Shown: positions 43,261-51,778 of the stretch, piece after piece
How positions within the stretch are numbered: position 1 is the first letter of the stretch
How the letters are laid out: each line of letters starts with the position of its first letter
Assembly: GCA_028280615.1 (NCBI GenBank)
Contig: JANQLK010000015.1
Location: 35,431 to 99,430, forward strand
Direction: 5' to 3'
From: Woeseiaceae bacterium
GTDB taxonomy: Bacteria; Pseudomonadota; Gammaproteobacteria; Steroidobacterales; Woeseiaceae
DNA: 64,000 bases
The notes under the pieces: generated by a model
What the model saw: only the letters and a program-made list of their open reading frames with translations
Told to the model about the DNA's origin: nothing
Database searches by the model: none
Translations under genes and position numbers: made by a program

Positions 43261-43301
43261 TGATCGGGCTCCGAGCGGCCATGCCGCTGATTAGTGAACT
43301 G

Positions 43302-43323
43302 GTGTTATAGTCAACTATAACAC
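43302..43323. promoter_or_regulatory. 22-bp perfect palindromic operator, probable YtrA/GntR site
   Basis: GTGTTATAGT, a 2-base CA centre, then ACTATAACAC: a perfect 10-bp inverted repeat. It has the form GTG-N16-CAC, close to the GGTG-N16-CACC pattern I recall for YtrA-family boxes. On the minus strand a promoter-like TTGCAA, 16 bases, TATAGT overlaps it, so a bound regulator would block the gene at 43260. It lies between that gene and the divergent sigma factor gene. Confidence 0.75.
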
Positions 43324-43396
43324 TATACGCACCCATTGCAAGCAATTATTTCACCTCCTCCAACCCCGACTACGCAGGCTGCCCGTTACAAAGGTC

Positions 43397-44041
43397 ATGA
43401 GTTCCGCCGATTCAGCCCTCGCCACCCCGCTTTCCTCGAGCGCGGACGTCGCCTATTCTCGGCCTATGATCCCGGAGCCCGAGGACAGCGCGCTGATGCT
43501 TCGGTACCGCGACGGCGACGTGGACGCGTTCGAGGTCCTGTACCGGCGTCACAACGATGCGCTGTATCGCTACCTCCTGAGACTCAGTCGACACCCCGCC
43601 ACGGCCGAAGACGTGTTTCAGGAGGTCTGGAGCAAGATTATCAAGTCGCGGTCGCGCTATCGACCGACCGCAAAGTTTGCGACCTTTCTCTACCGCGTCG
43701 CGCACAACTGCTTCATCGATCACGTGCGGCGAAATCGCCGGCACGGCAATACCGCCGATGTCGACCCGGACTCACAGCAGGGCGACGTCGAAGGCCCGGA
43801 AGCGGAAACCGAACGCGAGCTTGCACGCCGCCGCCTGCTGGCGGCGCTAGCCGAGCTTCCCGACGAGCAACGCGACGCGTTCCTGCTCCGCGAAGAAGGT
43901 GGACTCACGCTCGAAGAGATCGCGCACGTCACCGGGGCCAATCGCGAAACCGCGAAAAGCCGCCTGCGCTACGCGGCAAGCAAACTCAAGTCGGCCATGA
44001 ATGATGCCGCCACCGGAGCAGCACCGGGAGGAGGACAATGA
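43397..44041 (+). CDS. ECF-type RNA polymerase sigma factor
   Basis: A 214-residue sigma factor with region 2 (ALMLRYRDGDVDAFEVLYRRHNDALYRYLLRLSRHPATAEDVFQEVWSKI) and region 4 (LAELPDEQRDAFLLREEGGLTLEEIAHVTGANRETAKSRLRYAASKLK). The N-terminal 24 residues before the second Met (43466) are low in complexity, so the shorter start is possible. It overlaps the downstream anti-sigma-like gene (ATGA at 44038). The RpoE-like group cannot be assigned further. Confidence 0.9.
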   Translation: MSSADSALATPLSSSADVAYSRPMIPEPEDSALMLRYRDGDVDAFEVLYRRHNDALYRYLLRLSRHPATAEDVFQEVWSKIIKSRSRYRPTAKFATFLYRVAHNCFIDHVRRNRRHGNTADVDPDSQQGDVEGPEAETERELARRRLLAALAELPDEQRDAFLLREEGGLTLEEIAHVTGANRETAKSRLRYAASKLKSAMNDAATGAAPGGGQ

Positions 44042-44736
44042 GCAGCAGCAACGACCGGTACGACGGCAGCACCTCCCAGGAGGACACGGCCGTGTCCCGC
44101 ATGTACCGAGAATCGGCCACGGAAACGACCCCGCCGCGCCTGGATAACGAGGTCCTGGCGGAGGCGCGCAAGAGCGTTCGCCCCCGTCTCGCCCTGCCTG
44201 CAAACTGGATGCGACCGCTCGCCTGGACGGTGACCGCGGGCCTGTGCTTCGCGATCGCCGTCGACCTCTACGTCGAGCCCGAGGGCTCGGTCGAATGGAA
44301 CGGCGGCATCGCCGAGCAGGAGCCGCAGGCCGCCGCACCCCTGCCGACGGAGGTGCAGACGCCGGTCGAGCGCCGGGAGAAAGCCGCCGACGCAGCACCG
44401 CGAGACGAGGGCGTCGCGTCGATGGACCAGGCTGCGCCTGCGGCCCTGAACCGGCAGAATCCAACCCGCGCGGCCGAGCGGCCCGCATTCGCGACCGGAG
44501 CGCCAATGAACGACGCGCCGGCCATCGAGGCAGAGGAGGCGAGCAACTTCGCGCGCCTGGACTCGGCTGCGGCGTTGAGCGAGCACGTAGCGGAGCTCTG
44601 CGAGGCGGACGACATCGTGACCCCGGACGCGTGGTTCGCATGCATCGAGGCGCTCGAAGCCGAAGGACATGCCGAGGAGGCAGCCGCTGAGCGCCGGCGC
44701 TTCAATATGAAGTATCCAAACTACGACGTGGATTGA
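44038..44736 (+). CDS. Putative anti-sigma factor / membrane-anchored protein
   Basis: A 232-residue protein with a soluble N-terminal part (about 1-57), one membrane helix (MRPLAWTVTAGLCFAIAVDLYV) and a periplasmic, Ala/Glu/Pro-rich segment ending with AAALSEHVAELCEADDIVTPDAWFACIEALEAEGHAEEAAAERRRF, where two Cys may be disulfide-linked. Single-pass topology and 4-base coupling to the ECF sigma gene suggest an anti-sigma factor. No zinc anti-sigma motif is present. Confidence 0.7.
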   Translation: MSSSNDRYDGSTSQEDTAVSRMYRESATETTPPRLDNEVLAEARKSVRPRLALPANWMRPLAWTVTAGLCFAIAVDLYVEPEGSVEWNGGIAEQEPQAAAPLPTEVQTPVERREKAADAAPRDEGVASMDQAAPAALNRQNPTRAAERPAFATGAPMNDAPAIEAEEASNFARLDSAAALSEHVAELCEADDIVTPDAWFACIEALEAEGHAEEAAAERRRFNMKYPNYDVD

Positions 44737-44814
44737 TCGCGGCCGCCCCGGCGCCGGTGGTAGAATCGCGGCGCCGCGCGCGTTGCGCGGGATGTATCAA
44801 CCGGGACCACGTCA

Positions 44815-45792
44815 ATGAATTCACCAGTACGCGTCACGATTACCGGCGCTGCCGGCCAGATCGGCTACCAACTCGCATTCCGAATCGCATCCGGCCAGAT
44901 GCTCGGCGGCAAGCAACCCGTTGTCTTGCAGCTGCTCGAGATACCGCCGGCGCTCGGCGCGCTCAACGGCGTCGTAATGGAACTCGATGACTGCGCATTC
45001 CCGACGCTGGCCGGCGTCGTCGCGACCGACGACCCGAACGTTGCGTTCGATGACTGCGACTACGCGCTCCTGGTCGGCGCGCGTCCGCGGGGACCGGGCA
45101 TGGAACGCAAGGACCTGCTCGAGGCGAACGCCGCGATCTTCTCGGTTCAGGGCAAGGCGATCAACGACCACGCGAGCCGCGACATCCGCGTGCTCGTGGT
45201 CGGCAACCCGGCGAATACGAACGCGCTGATTGCGAGCAGTAACGCACCGGACATCGATCCGGGCAACTTCACGGCGATGACCCGCCTCGATCACAACCGC
45301 GCGCTCGCCCAGCTTGCCGGCAAAACGGGCAGCCACGTCAATGACATTCGCAGGATGGCGATCTGGGGCAACCACTCGGCGACCCAGTATCCGGACATCA
45401 GTCACGCGATGGTCAAAGGCGAGGACGCGTCCTCGCTCGTCGACCAGGGCTGGGTGACCGACGAGTTCATCCCGGTCGTACAGCAGCGCGGCGCCGCGAT
45501 CATCGAAGCCCGCGGCGCGTCTTCGGCTGCTTCCGCGGCGTCCGCGGCCATCGATCACATGCACGATTGGGCGCTGGGCACGCCCAACGGTGACTGGGTG
45601 AGCATGGCGATCCCGGCGGACGGCAGCTACGGCATCGAGCCCGGCATCGTCTACTCCTACCCGGTGCGCTGCGCCGGCGGCAGGTACGAGATCGTCCAGG
45701 AACTCGCGGTGAGCGACTTCAGCCGGGAGCGCATGCAGGCCACGGAAACCGAGCTTCGCGAGGAACGCGCGGCGATCGAGTCGCTGCTGTAA
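44815..45792 (+). CDS. mdh: Malate dehydrogenase
   Basis: A 325-residue NAD-dependent enzyme of the cytosolic-type (LDH-like MDH) group interconverting malate and oxaloacetate. NAD motif [21 protein letters not shown], substrate arginines in [17 protein letters not shown], Asp/His catalytic pair in [17 protein letters not shown] and [12 protein letters not shown]. Length (about 327) and GAAGQIGY pattern match the eukaryote-cytosol-like MDH found in many proteobacteria. A -10-like TAGAAT (44761-44766) lies upstream but the -35 is not clear. Confidence 0.96.
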   Translation: MNSPVRVTITGAAGQIGYQLAFRIASGQMLGGKQPVVLQLLEIPPALGALNGVVMELDDCAFPTLAGVVATDDPNVAFDDCDYALLVGARPRGPGMERKDLLEANAAIFSVQGKAINDHASRDIRVLVVGNPANTNALIASSNAPDIDPGNFTAMTRLDHNRALAQLAGKTGSHVNDIRRMAIWGNHSATQYPDISHAMVKGEDASSLVDQGWVTDEFIPVVQQRGAAIIEARGASSAASAASAAIDHMHDWALGTPNGDWVSMAIPADGSYGIEPGIVYSYPVRCAGGRYEIVQELAVSDFSRERMQATETELREERAAIESLL

Positions 45793-45935
45793 AACGCGAC
45801 GGAAAACGTGATATCCCCGATAGCGCCGATCCCGCCGCAATGATAGGGTTTGGACACGCGTCGAGCCTCGGCGATCCGGCGGCTCGAGGCGCCGTTCGAA
45901 TCCGTTCATACGCCAAACTCCAGGGGTAACCTACG

Positions 45936-48536
45936 TTGTCCAGTTTTGCCGCATCGCTCTTCTGGCTGCTGCTGTTCATAGGCGGCGGCCTGTATCTCGC
46001 CTACCAGCGCGTCGATTTGCGCCTGTCCACGATTGCGGCGGGCGGCGTGCTCGTCGCCTACACGTTCTTCGGGGACTGGGCGTGGTGGTCGCTGCCGATC
46101 CTGTGGGGGCTATTCGCGCTGCTCGTCGTCCCGAACATGATCGAGCTCAGGCGCGAGAAGATCACGAAGCCGCTGCTCGACGTGTACCGGACGATGCTGC
46201 CGTCGATGTCGGATACCGAGCGGGAAGCGCTGGAAGCCGGCAACGTCTGGTGGGAAGGCGAGCTGTTCTCCGGCATGCCGAACTGGGACCGCCTCATGTC
46301 GTTTCCGGCCCCGAGCCTGAGCGAAGAAGAACAGGCTTTCGTCGACGGTCCCTGCGAAGAGCTCTGTCGCCTGATCGACGAGTGGCAGGTCAACCACGAA
46401 CTCGCGGATATGCCGAAAGACGTCTGGGACTACATCATCGACAAGAAGTTCTTTGCGATGATCATCCCGAAGAAGTATGGCGGCCTCGAGTTCTCGAGCT
46501 ACGCCAATGCCACGGTCATCCAGAAGCTGGCGAGCCGCAGCGCCACGGTATCATCGACGGTCGGCGTGCCGAACTCACTGGGTCCGGCCGAACTCCTGCT
46601 GCACTACGGCACCGAGGAGCAGAAAGACCGCTATCTGCCCGGCCTCGCCGACGGCAGCGAGATTCCCTGCTTCGCCCTGACGTCGCCACAGGCAGGCTCG
46701 GACGCCGCTTCGCTGATCGACAGCGGCGTCGTCTGCAAGGGGCAGTGGCAGGGCGAGGAGATCATCGGCATTCGCCTGAACTGGAGCAAGCGCTACATCA
46801 CGCTTGCGCCGATTGCGACCGTGCTCGGGCTGGCGTTCAAGCTCCATGACCCGGACCACCTGATCGGCGACATCGAAGACTACGGCATCACGGCCGCGCT
46901 GATCCCGACCGACACTGAAGGCGTCACGATCGGGCGCCGTCACTACCCGCTCACCGTGGCGTTCCAGAACGGTCCGACGTCGGGCAAGGACGTGTTCGTG
47001 CCGCTCGACTACATCATCGGCGGAAAGGAGATGGCGGGCAAGGGCTGGAAGATGCTCGTCGAGCTCCTGTCCGTGGGCCGGGCGATCACGCTACCGTCGA
47101 GCGCGGCCGGCGGCGGCCAGGCGGCCGCGTACGCAACCGGTGCCTATGCCCGCATTCGCAAGCAGTTCAATACGCCGATCGCCAGTTTCGAGGGCGTCGG
47201 CGAGGCCCTGGCCCGCATCGCGGGCAACACCTATACAATGAACGCGGCCGTTGCCGTGACGGCCGGCGCCATCGACCAGGGCGAGAAGCCGGCGGTTCCG
47301 TCGGCAATCCTGAAATACCACTGCACCGAGCTCGGCCGCAAGGTCGGCAACGACGCGATGGACGTCCACGGCGGCAAGGCCATCATGATGGGGCCGTCGA
47401 ACTACCTGGGCCGCAGCTACATGGCCGCGCCTATCGCGATCACGGTGGAAGGCGCCAACATCCTGACGCGCAGCCTGATCATCTACGGCCAGGGCGCCGT
47501 GCGCTGCCATCCGTTCGTCCTGCGCGAGCTGTCGGCGGCCGGCGACGACGATCACGATCGCGGCCTGATCGCGTTCGACGACGCGCTGTTCGGCCACGTC
47601 GGCTACGCTATCAGCAATGTCGCGAGATCGTTCGTCATGGCCATGACGCACGCAAGGTTCAGCAAGGTACCGCTCAACACACCGACGCGGCGCTTCTACC
47701 AGAACATCAATCGTTACAGTGCGGCGTTCGCGCTCGCGTCGGATTTCGCAATGCTGACACTCGGCGGCGAACTCAAGAAACGCGAACTGTTGTCGGCGCG
47801 CCTGGGCGACGTGCTGAGTTCCATCTACCTGGCCTCCTGCGTACTCAAGCATTTCGAGGACCAGGGCCGGCGCGCCACCGACCTGCCGCTCGTCGAATGG
47901 TCGGTGCGGACCCTGATGTACGAGGCGCAGGAAGCCCTGCACGCCTTCCTGCGAAACCTGCCGAACCGCTGGGTCGCAAGGCTGTTACGCCTGTTCATCT
48001 TCCCGCGCGGTCGCACCTACTCCGCGCCCGCCGACGAGATCGGCAATCAGCTCGTTGAGCTGATCACGCGTTCGGGCGAGGCGCGCGAGCGGCTGGCGGC
48101 GAACGCATACACGACCGTTGAGCCGGGCAACCCGGTAGGCCTCCTGCAGGAAGCGCTCGAGCTGGCGGAAAAACATGCGCCTGCCGAGAAGCGGCTCCGG
48201 CAGGCCTATAAGGAAGGCCTTATCAGCTCCGAGTACCTCGGACTGCAGATCGACGACGCCGAGAAGGCCGAGGTCATTTCCGCCGACGAAGCCGCCGAGC
48301 TTAGAGATTACCACGAGAAAGTCAGCAAGCTGCTCGATGTCGACGACTTTGCACCGTCCGACCTGGGGCGGCGCGCGGCCGCGCCGACGGAGCCCGCTAC
48401 GGTAAGTCATGCGGCGAAGCGCAAGACGCAGCCGAAGACCAGGAAAGCCGCCACCAGGAAGAAAGCAGCGAAGAAAACGGCAGCGAAGGCCGCAAGCAAG
48501 GCCAGGGACGAGCCGGCGAGCGACGCCGAGACCTGA
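45936..48536 (+). CDS. fadE: Acyl-CoA dehydrogenase FadE with lysine-rich C-terminal tail
   Basis: An 866-residue membrane-associated acyl-CoA dehydrogenase for the first step of fatty-acid beta-oxidation. An N-terminal hydrophobic segment (SFAASLFWLLLFIGGGLYLAY) leads to the catalytic region with CFALTSPQAGSDAASLIDSG and the flavin-binding DVHGGKAIMMGPSNYLGR. E. coli FadE has 814 residues; the extra length is a tail from about 820 rich in Lys, Ala and Thr (KAATRKKAAKKTAAKAASKA) resembling histone H1. The start is TTG 45936 with AGGGG upstream. The tail starts right after SDLGRRAAAPTEP. Confidence 0.92.
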   Translation: MSSFAASLFWLLLFIGGGLYLAYQRVDLRLSTIAAGGVLVAYTFFGDWAWWSLPILWGLFALLVVPNMIELRREKITKPLLDVYRTMLPSMSDTEREALEAGNVWWEGELFSGMPNWDRLMSFPAPSLSEEEQAFVDGPCEELCRLIDEWQVNHELADMPKDVWDYIIDKKFFAMIIPKKYGGLEFSSYANATVIQKLASRSATVSSTVGVPNSLGPAELLLHYGTEEQKDRYLPGLADGSEIPCFALTSPQAGSDAASLIDSGVVCKGQWQGEEIIGIRLNWSKRYITLAPIATVLGLAFKLHDPDHLIGDIEDYGITAALIPTDTEGVTIGRRHYPLTVAFQNGPTSGKDVFVPLDYIIGGKEMAGKGWKMLVELLSVGRAITLPSSAAGGGQAAAYATGAYARIRKQFNTPIASFEGVGEALARIAGNTYTMNAAVAVTAGAIDQGEKPAVPSAILKYHCTELGRKVGNDAMDVHGGKAIMMGPSNYLGRSYMAAPIAITVEGANILTRSLIIYGQGAVRCHPFVLRELSAAGDDDHDRGLIAFDDALFGHVGYAISNVARSFVMAMTHARFSKVPLNTPTRRFYQNINRYSAAFALASDFAMLTLGGELKKRELLSARLGDVLSSIYLASCVLKHFEDQGRRATDLPLVEWSVRTLMYEAQEALHAFLRNLPNRWVARLLRLFIFPRGRTYSAPADEIGNQLVELITRSGEARERLAANAYTTVEPGNPVGLLQEALELAEKHAPAEKRLRQAYKEGLISSEYLGLQIDDAEKAEVISADEAAELRDYHEKVSKLLDVDDFAPSDLGRRAAAPTEPATVSHAAKRKTQPKTRKAATRKKAAKKTAAKAASKARDEPASDAET

Positions 48537-48549
48537 GTACGGGACCAGC

Positions 48550-49602
48550 ATGGCCGAGCAAGCCGCCGAGACCGAGCGCTGCCTGAACTGCGGCGCCCGG
48601 CTGACGGGACAGTATTGCGGCGAGTGCGGGCAACGATCGACGCATCGCCTGATCAGCATCCTGGAACTGGTTCGGGACGCGTTCGGCGACCTGTTCGAAC
48701 TCGACTCGCGCCTTTGGCGCACTATCCGCCCGCTCTTGTTCAAGCCGGGTGCGCTCACGAAGGACTATCTCGAGGGCCGACGGGCACGATACATGCCGCC
48801 GTTCCGGATGTACCTCGTACTGAGCCTCATCTTTTTCGTGATCGCCTTTTTCGACCCGCGCGACGACCTCGCCATCTTCTACGAACCGGTCCCCGAACCC
48901 ACCGCGGAGGAGGCAGCCGCGACGGTCGGCGGGGCCATCGAAGACAACGAAGCGGCCAGAGAAGTGCTCGAGGAGCTGGCCAGGGAGGGCATTGTCGATC
49001 CTGCCCTCCTGGATCCCGAAACGCCGGCCGATGAAGCCGAACAGGACGCGCGCGACGCAGACGGCGACGACGCTGGAATGATGGGCGACTGCGACCCATC
49101 GGATTGGGAGGTTGAGGGGCCCGAATGGCTCAAACGGCGGATGACGCCCGAACGCTTTCAACGAACCTGCGAGCGGGTCAACGCAGTTGGTCCTGCCGGC
49201 GTCGCTCAGGCCCTGCTCGACCGCATCCCGGCCGCACTGTTGATCCTCTTGCCTGCGATGGCCCTGGTTCTCAAGGTCCTGTACCCGCTGTCGCGTCGGT
49301 ATTATGTCGAGCACCTGCTGTTCTGCGTGCATTTCCACGCCTTCTTCTTCCTGGTGCTGACGCTGCAGGTCGTCTGGGGCCGGCTGGTTGCGGCATCCCC
49401 GTTCAGCGAATCGTGGGGCATCCTGCCGATCGTCGCGACGTCGTTCTACATTCCCGTCTACCTGCACAAATCGATGCGTCGCGTTTACGGGCAGGGCGGC
49501 TTGCTGACCTTCATGAAGTTCCTGCTGCTCGGCGTGGCCTACGTCGTCGGCTTCGCATTCCTCATGGTCGCCACGATTCTGCTGACCGTGTTTTCGGTCT
49601 AG
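48550..49602 (+). CDS. DUF3667 domain-containing membrane protein
   Basis: A 350-residue protein with an N-terminal zinc ribbon (CLNCGARLTGQYCGECGQRSTHRLISILELV), the hallmark of DUF3667, and a membrane domain: YMPPFRMYLVLSLIFFVIAFF, LLILLPAMALVLKVLYPL, VHFHAFFFLVLTLQV, and a last helix FLLLGVAYVVGFAFLMVATILL. A large acidic insertion (about 115-205) sits between the first and second helices. The function of DUF3667 is unknown. It begins 13 bases after fadE, so it is probably co-transcribed. Confidence 0.85.
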   Translation: MAEQAAETERCLNCGARLTGQYCGECGQRSTHRLISILELVRDAFGDLFELDSRLWRTIRPLLFKPGALTKDYLEGRRARYMPPFRMYLVLSLIFFVIAFFDPRDDLAIFYEPVPEPTAEEAAATVGGAIEDNEAAREVLEELAREGIVDPALLDPETPADEAEQDARDADGDDAGMMGDCDPSDWEVEGPEWLKRRMTPERFQRTCERVNAVGPAGVAQALLDRIPAALLILLPAMALVLKVLYPLSRRYYVEHLLFCVHFHAFFFLVLTLQVVWGRLVAASPFSESWGILPIVATSFYIPVYLHKSMRRVYGQGGLLTFMKFLLLGVAYVVGFAFLMVATILLTVFSV

Positions 49603-49631
49603 TCGGCGTCCCGCCGCCTCGAAATAAAGTG

Positions 49632-49660
49632 TTGAGTGCGCTCGCCCGGACCTCTAAAAT
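49632..49660 (+). promoter_or_regulatory. Promoter of mvaS
   Basis: TTGAGT (49632-49637), exactly 17 bases, then TAAAAT (49655-49660): 4/6 and 5/6 matches to sigma-70 consensus with ideal spacing. The expected transcript start is about 20 bases before the ATG at 49688. This gives mvaS its own unit, separate from the rest of the mevalonate genes. Confidence 0.7.
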
Positions 49661-49687
49661 TCCGAAGCCGAAAGAAACGCTCCCTCC

Positions 49688-51172
49688 ATGACGATCGCCA
49701 ACTCGAAAAAACCTATCGGAATCAGCGGACTGGCTGCGTACGTACCGCCCTACCGTGTGTGGCTCGAAGACTGGTGCGAATGGACCGGCAACCACTGGCC
49801 GAAGATCCGCGAGATCGTGGGGCGCAGTTTTCGCGTCCGCGGTCCCGAGCAGAGCGTCTACACGCTGGCCGCAACGGCGGTCTTAAGGCTAATCGAGCAG
49901 TACGACGTCGATGCGTCGAGGGTCAAGTTCCTGGGGCTCGGCACGGAGTCGAGCTCGGACAATTCCGCCGGCGCGATCATCGTCAAGGGCATGGTCGATC
50001 ACGCGCTCGAGGCGCGCGGCAAGGAGCCGATATCGCGTAGCTGCGAAGTCCCGGAGTTCAAACACGCCTGCCTGGGCGGCGTTTACGGCATGAAGGGCGC
50101 AATTCGTCACCTGGCGCTCGACGGCGCCGGCAGCCAGGCCATCGTCGTCTGCGCGGACATCGCCGAGTATGCGCGCGGCTCGAGTGGCGAGCCTACGCAG
50201 GGCGCCGGCGCGGTGGCCATGCTGCTCGAGGAAGACCCGCGGCTTGCCGTCGTCGACCTGGTCGGCTCGGGCTCGGCGTCCGACTACCGGCACATGGACT
50301 TCCGCAAGCCCATGTCGCGCTTCTGCGGTCAGGATCGCTCCGAGTCCCACCAGGTGCAGGACTTCCCGGTGTTCAACGGCAAGTACTCGACGACCTGCTA
50401 CATCGACGAGACGCTGCATGCCTTGAACGATATGTACGAGAAGCGCGGACTCCACCCGATCGAGTACCTGCGATCGCTAGGCACCGTGTTCATGCATCGC
50501 CCCTACCGGCGGATGCCCGAAACCGGCTGGGCGGTCTCCTACCTGTTCGCGCTCGCGACGGGCAACGGCGAGGATCGGGCGGAACTCGCGTCGTATTGCT
50601 ACGACGCGGGTGTCGAGCCCGCTACGGTCGTCGACGAGATGCGCGGCAGGCCGGCGGTTGCGGCGCTTGCCCACCCGGAAAAACTCAACCTCGAGGCCTA
50701 TCCGCTCACGATGGCGGCGCTCCGGGCGTTCCGGGCGTCACGTCACTACCGCCGCGAGATACTCGACAAGCTGGCAGCGGGCAGCGATACGATGCTCGAC
50801 CTGGGCAACCTGTACACGGCGGCGTTACCGGCATGGCTTGCGGCAGGCTTCGAACAGGCGCTGGACGAAGACTCGCTGTCGGCCGGTGACGAAGTACTCA
50901 CGCTCGGCTACGGCAGCGGCGACGCTGCCGAGGTCATCCCCTTCTACATGGCGGACGGCTGGCGGGAGGCGACCGGCAGGATCGGATTCGCCGACGCGAT
51001 GAGCCTGACCTTCGATCTGGACAAGGAACAGTACGCCGCGCTGCACGACGGCCGCGCCGTCGCCGGACTCGATTACGTGCCCAGAAACGAGTTCGTGATC
51101 GATCGCGTCGGCGAGAGCGACGACCGGCATTTCAACGATCTCGGCATCGAGTACTACCGCTACGTCGGCTAG
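49688..51172 (+). CDS. mvaS: Hydroxymethylglutaryl-CoA synthase
   Basis: A 494-residue thiolase-fold enzyme condensing acetyl-CoA with acetoacetyl-CoA to HMG-CoA, the first committed mevalonate step. Catalytic Cys128 lies in FKHACLGGVYGMKGA, the family's ACYGGT-like loop; FLGLGTESSSDNSAG is the conserved TES motif, and His270 is in MHRPYRRMPETGW. At 494 residues it is longer than the ~390 of Firmicute MvaS, with the extra length mainly in the C-terminal half. It is convergent with idi, 14 bases apart, and lies beside the rest of the pathway, which supports the assignment. Confidence 0.9.
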   Translation: MTIANSKKPIGISGLAAYVPPYRVWLEDWCEWTGNHWPKIREIVGRSFRVRGPEQSVYTLAATAVLRLIEQYDVDASRVKFLGLGTESSSDNSAGAIIVKGMVDHALEARGKEPISRSCEVPEFKHACLGGVYGMKGAIRHLALDGAGSQAIVVCADIAEYARGSSGEPTQGAGAVAMLLEEDPRLAVVDLVGSGSASDYRHMDFRKPMSRFCGQDRSESHQVQDFPVFNGKYSTTCYIDETLHALNDMYEKRGLHPIEYLRSLGTVFMHRPYRRMPETGWAVSYLFALATGNGEDRAELASYCYDAGVEPATVVDEMRGRPAVAALAHPEKLNLEAYPLTMAALRAFRASRHYRREILDKLAAGSDTMLDLGNLYTAALPAWLAAGFEQALDEDSLSAGDEVLTLGYGSGDAAEVIPFYMADGWREATGRIGFADAMSLTFDLDKEQYAALHDGRAVAGLDYVPRNEFVIDRVGESDDRHFNDLGIEYYRYVG

Positions 51173-51186
51173 CGCGGCGCGGGCGA

Positions 51187-51771
51187 CTACGCGCGGCCGG
51201 CCAGGTACGGCGCCAGTCGATCGGCGTGGATGTCGTTGAGCGCCTGCCACTCCAGCTTGAACCATGGCGTGTAGACGGCCGGGTTGGTCTCGAAGGCCGC
51301 GTCCAGCGCTTCGCGGGAAACGAAGTCCAACGCCTTGACCTCGCTCGCATTCGCTGCGGGCAGCGCGTCGATGCGGCCGAGAAACACGTGGCAGAGTTCG
51401 TGTTCGGCTCCGAGATCGCCGAAGTCCGCCTGGTAGCTGAACTTGTAGACGAACTCGAGATCGGCCGCGACGTTCAACTCGTCGTCCAGGCGGCGCTCGG
51501 TCGCGGTCTCCATCGACTCGCCGCGGCGCGGGTGGCTGCAACAGGTGTTCGACCAGTAGCCCGGCCACAGGCGTTTGCCGTCCGCGCGCTGCTGCAGCAA
51601 GAGTTCGCCCGACGGATTGAACAGGAACACGGAGAAAGCGCGGTGCAGCACACCGCCGTCGTCGTGGCACTCGGCCTTGGAGCAGAACCCGATCTCGTTG
51701 TCGTCCGCATCGACGAGGATCAGCTCCTCGGCCTCCGAAGAAACGATGCGACTGGCAGACTGCATGCTCAT
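51187..51771 (-). CDS. idi: Isopentenyl-diphosphate delta-isomerase, type I (Nudix fold)
   Basis: A 194-residue type I IDI converting IPP to DMAPP. The family residues are present: catalytic Cys in YWSNTCCSHPRRGE, metal-binding His in VLHRAFSVFLFN, the Nudix-like ESMETATERRLDDEL, and the catalytic Glu in GAEHELCHVFLG. A second Met two codons on (51765) is an alternative start; AAGGA sits 4 bases before 51771. It ends the minus-strand operon, 7 bases after the HMGR-mevalonate kinase fusion. IDI is essential where only the mevalonate route supplies IPP. Confidence 0.93.
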   Translation of the reverse strand: MSMQSASRIVSSEAEELILVDADDNEIGFCSKAECHDDGGVLHRAFSVFLFNPSGELLLQQRADGKRLWPGYWSNTCCSHPRRGESMETATERRLDDELNVAADLEFVYKFSYQADFGDLGAEHELCHVFLGRIDALPAANASEVKALDFVSREALDAAFETNPAVYTPWFKLEWQALNDIHADRLAPYLAGRA

Positions 51772-51778
51772 GGCTTCC

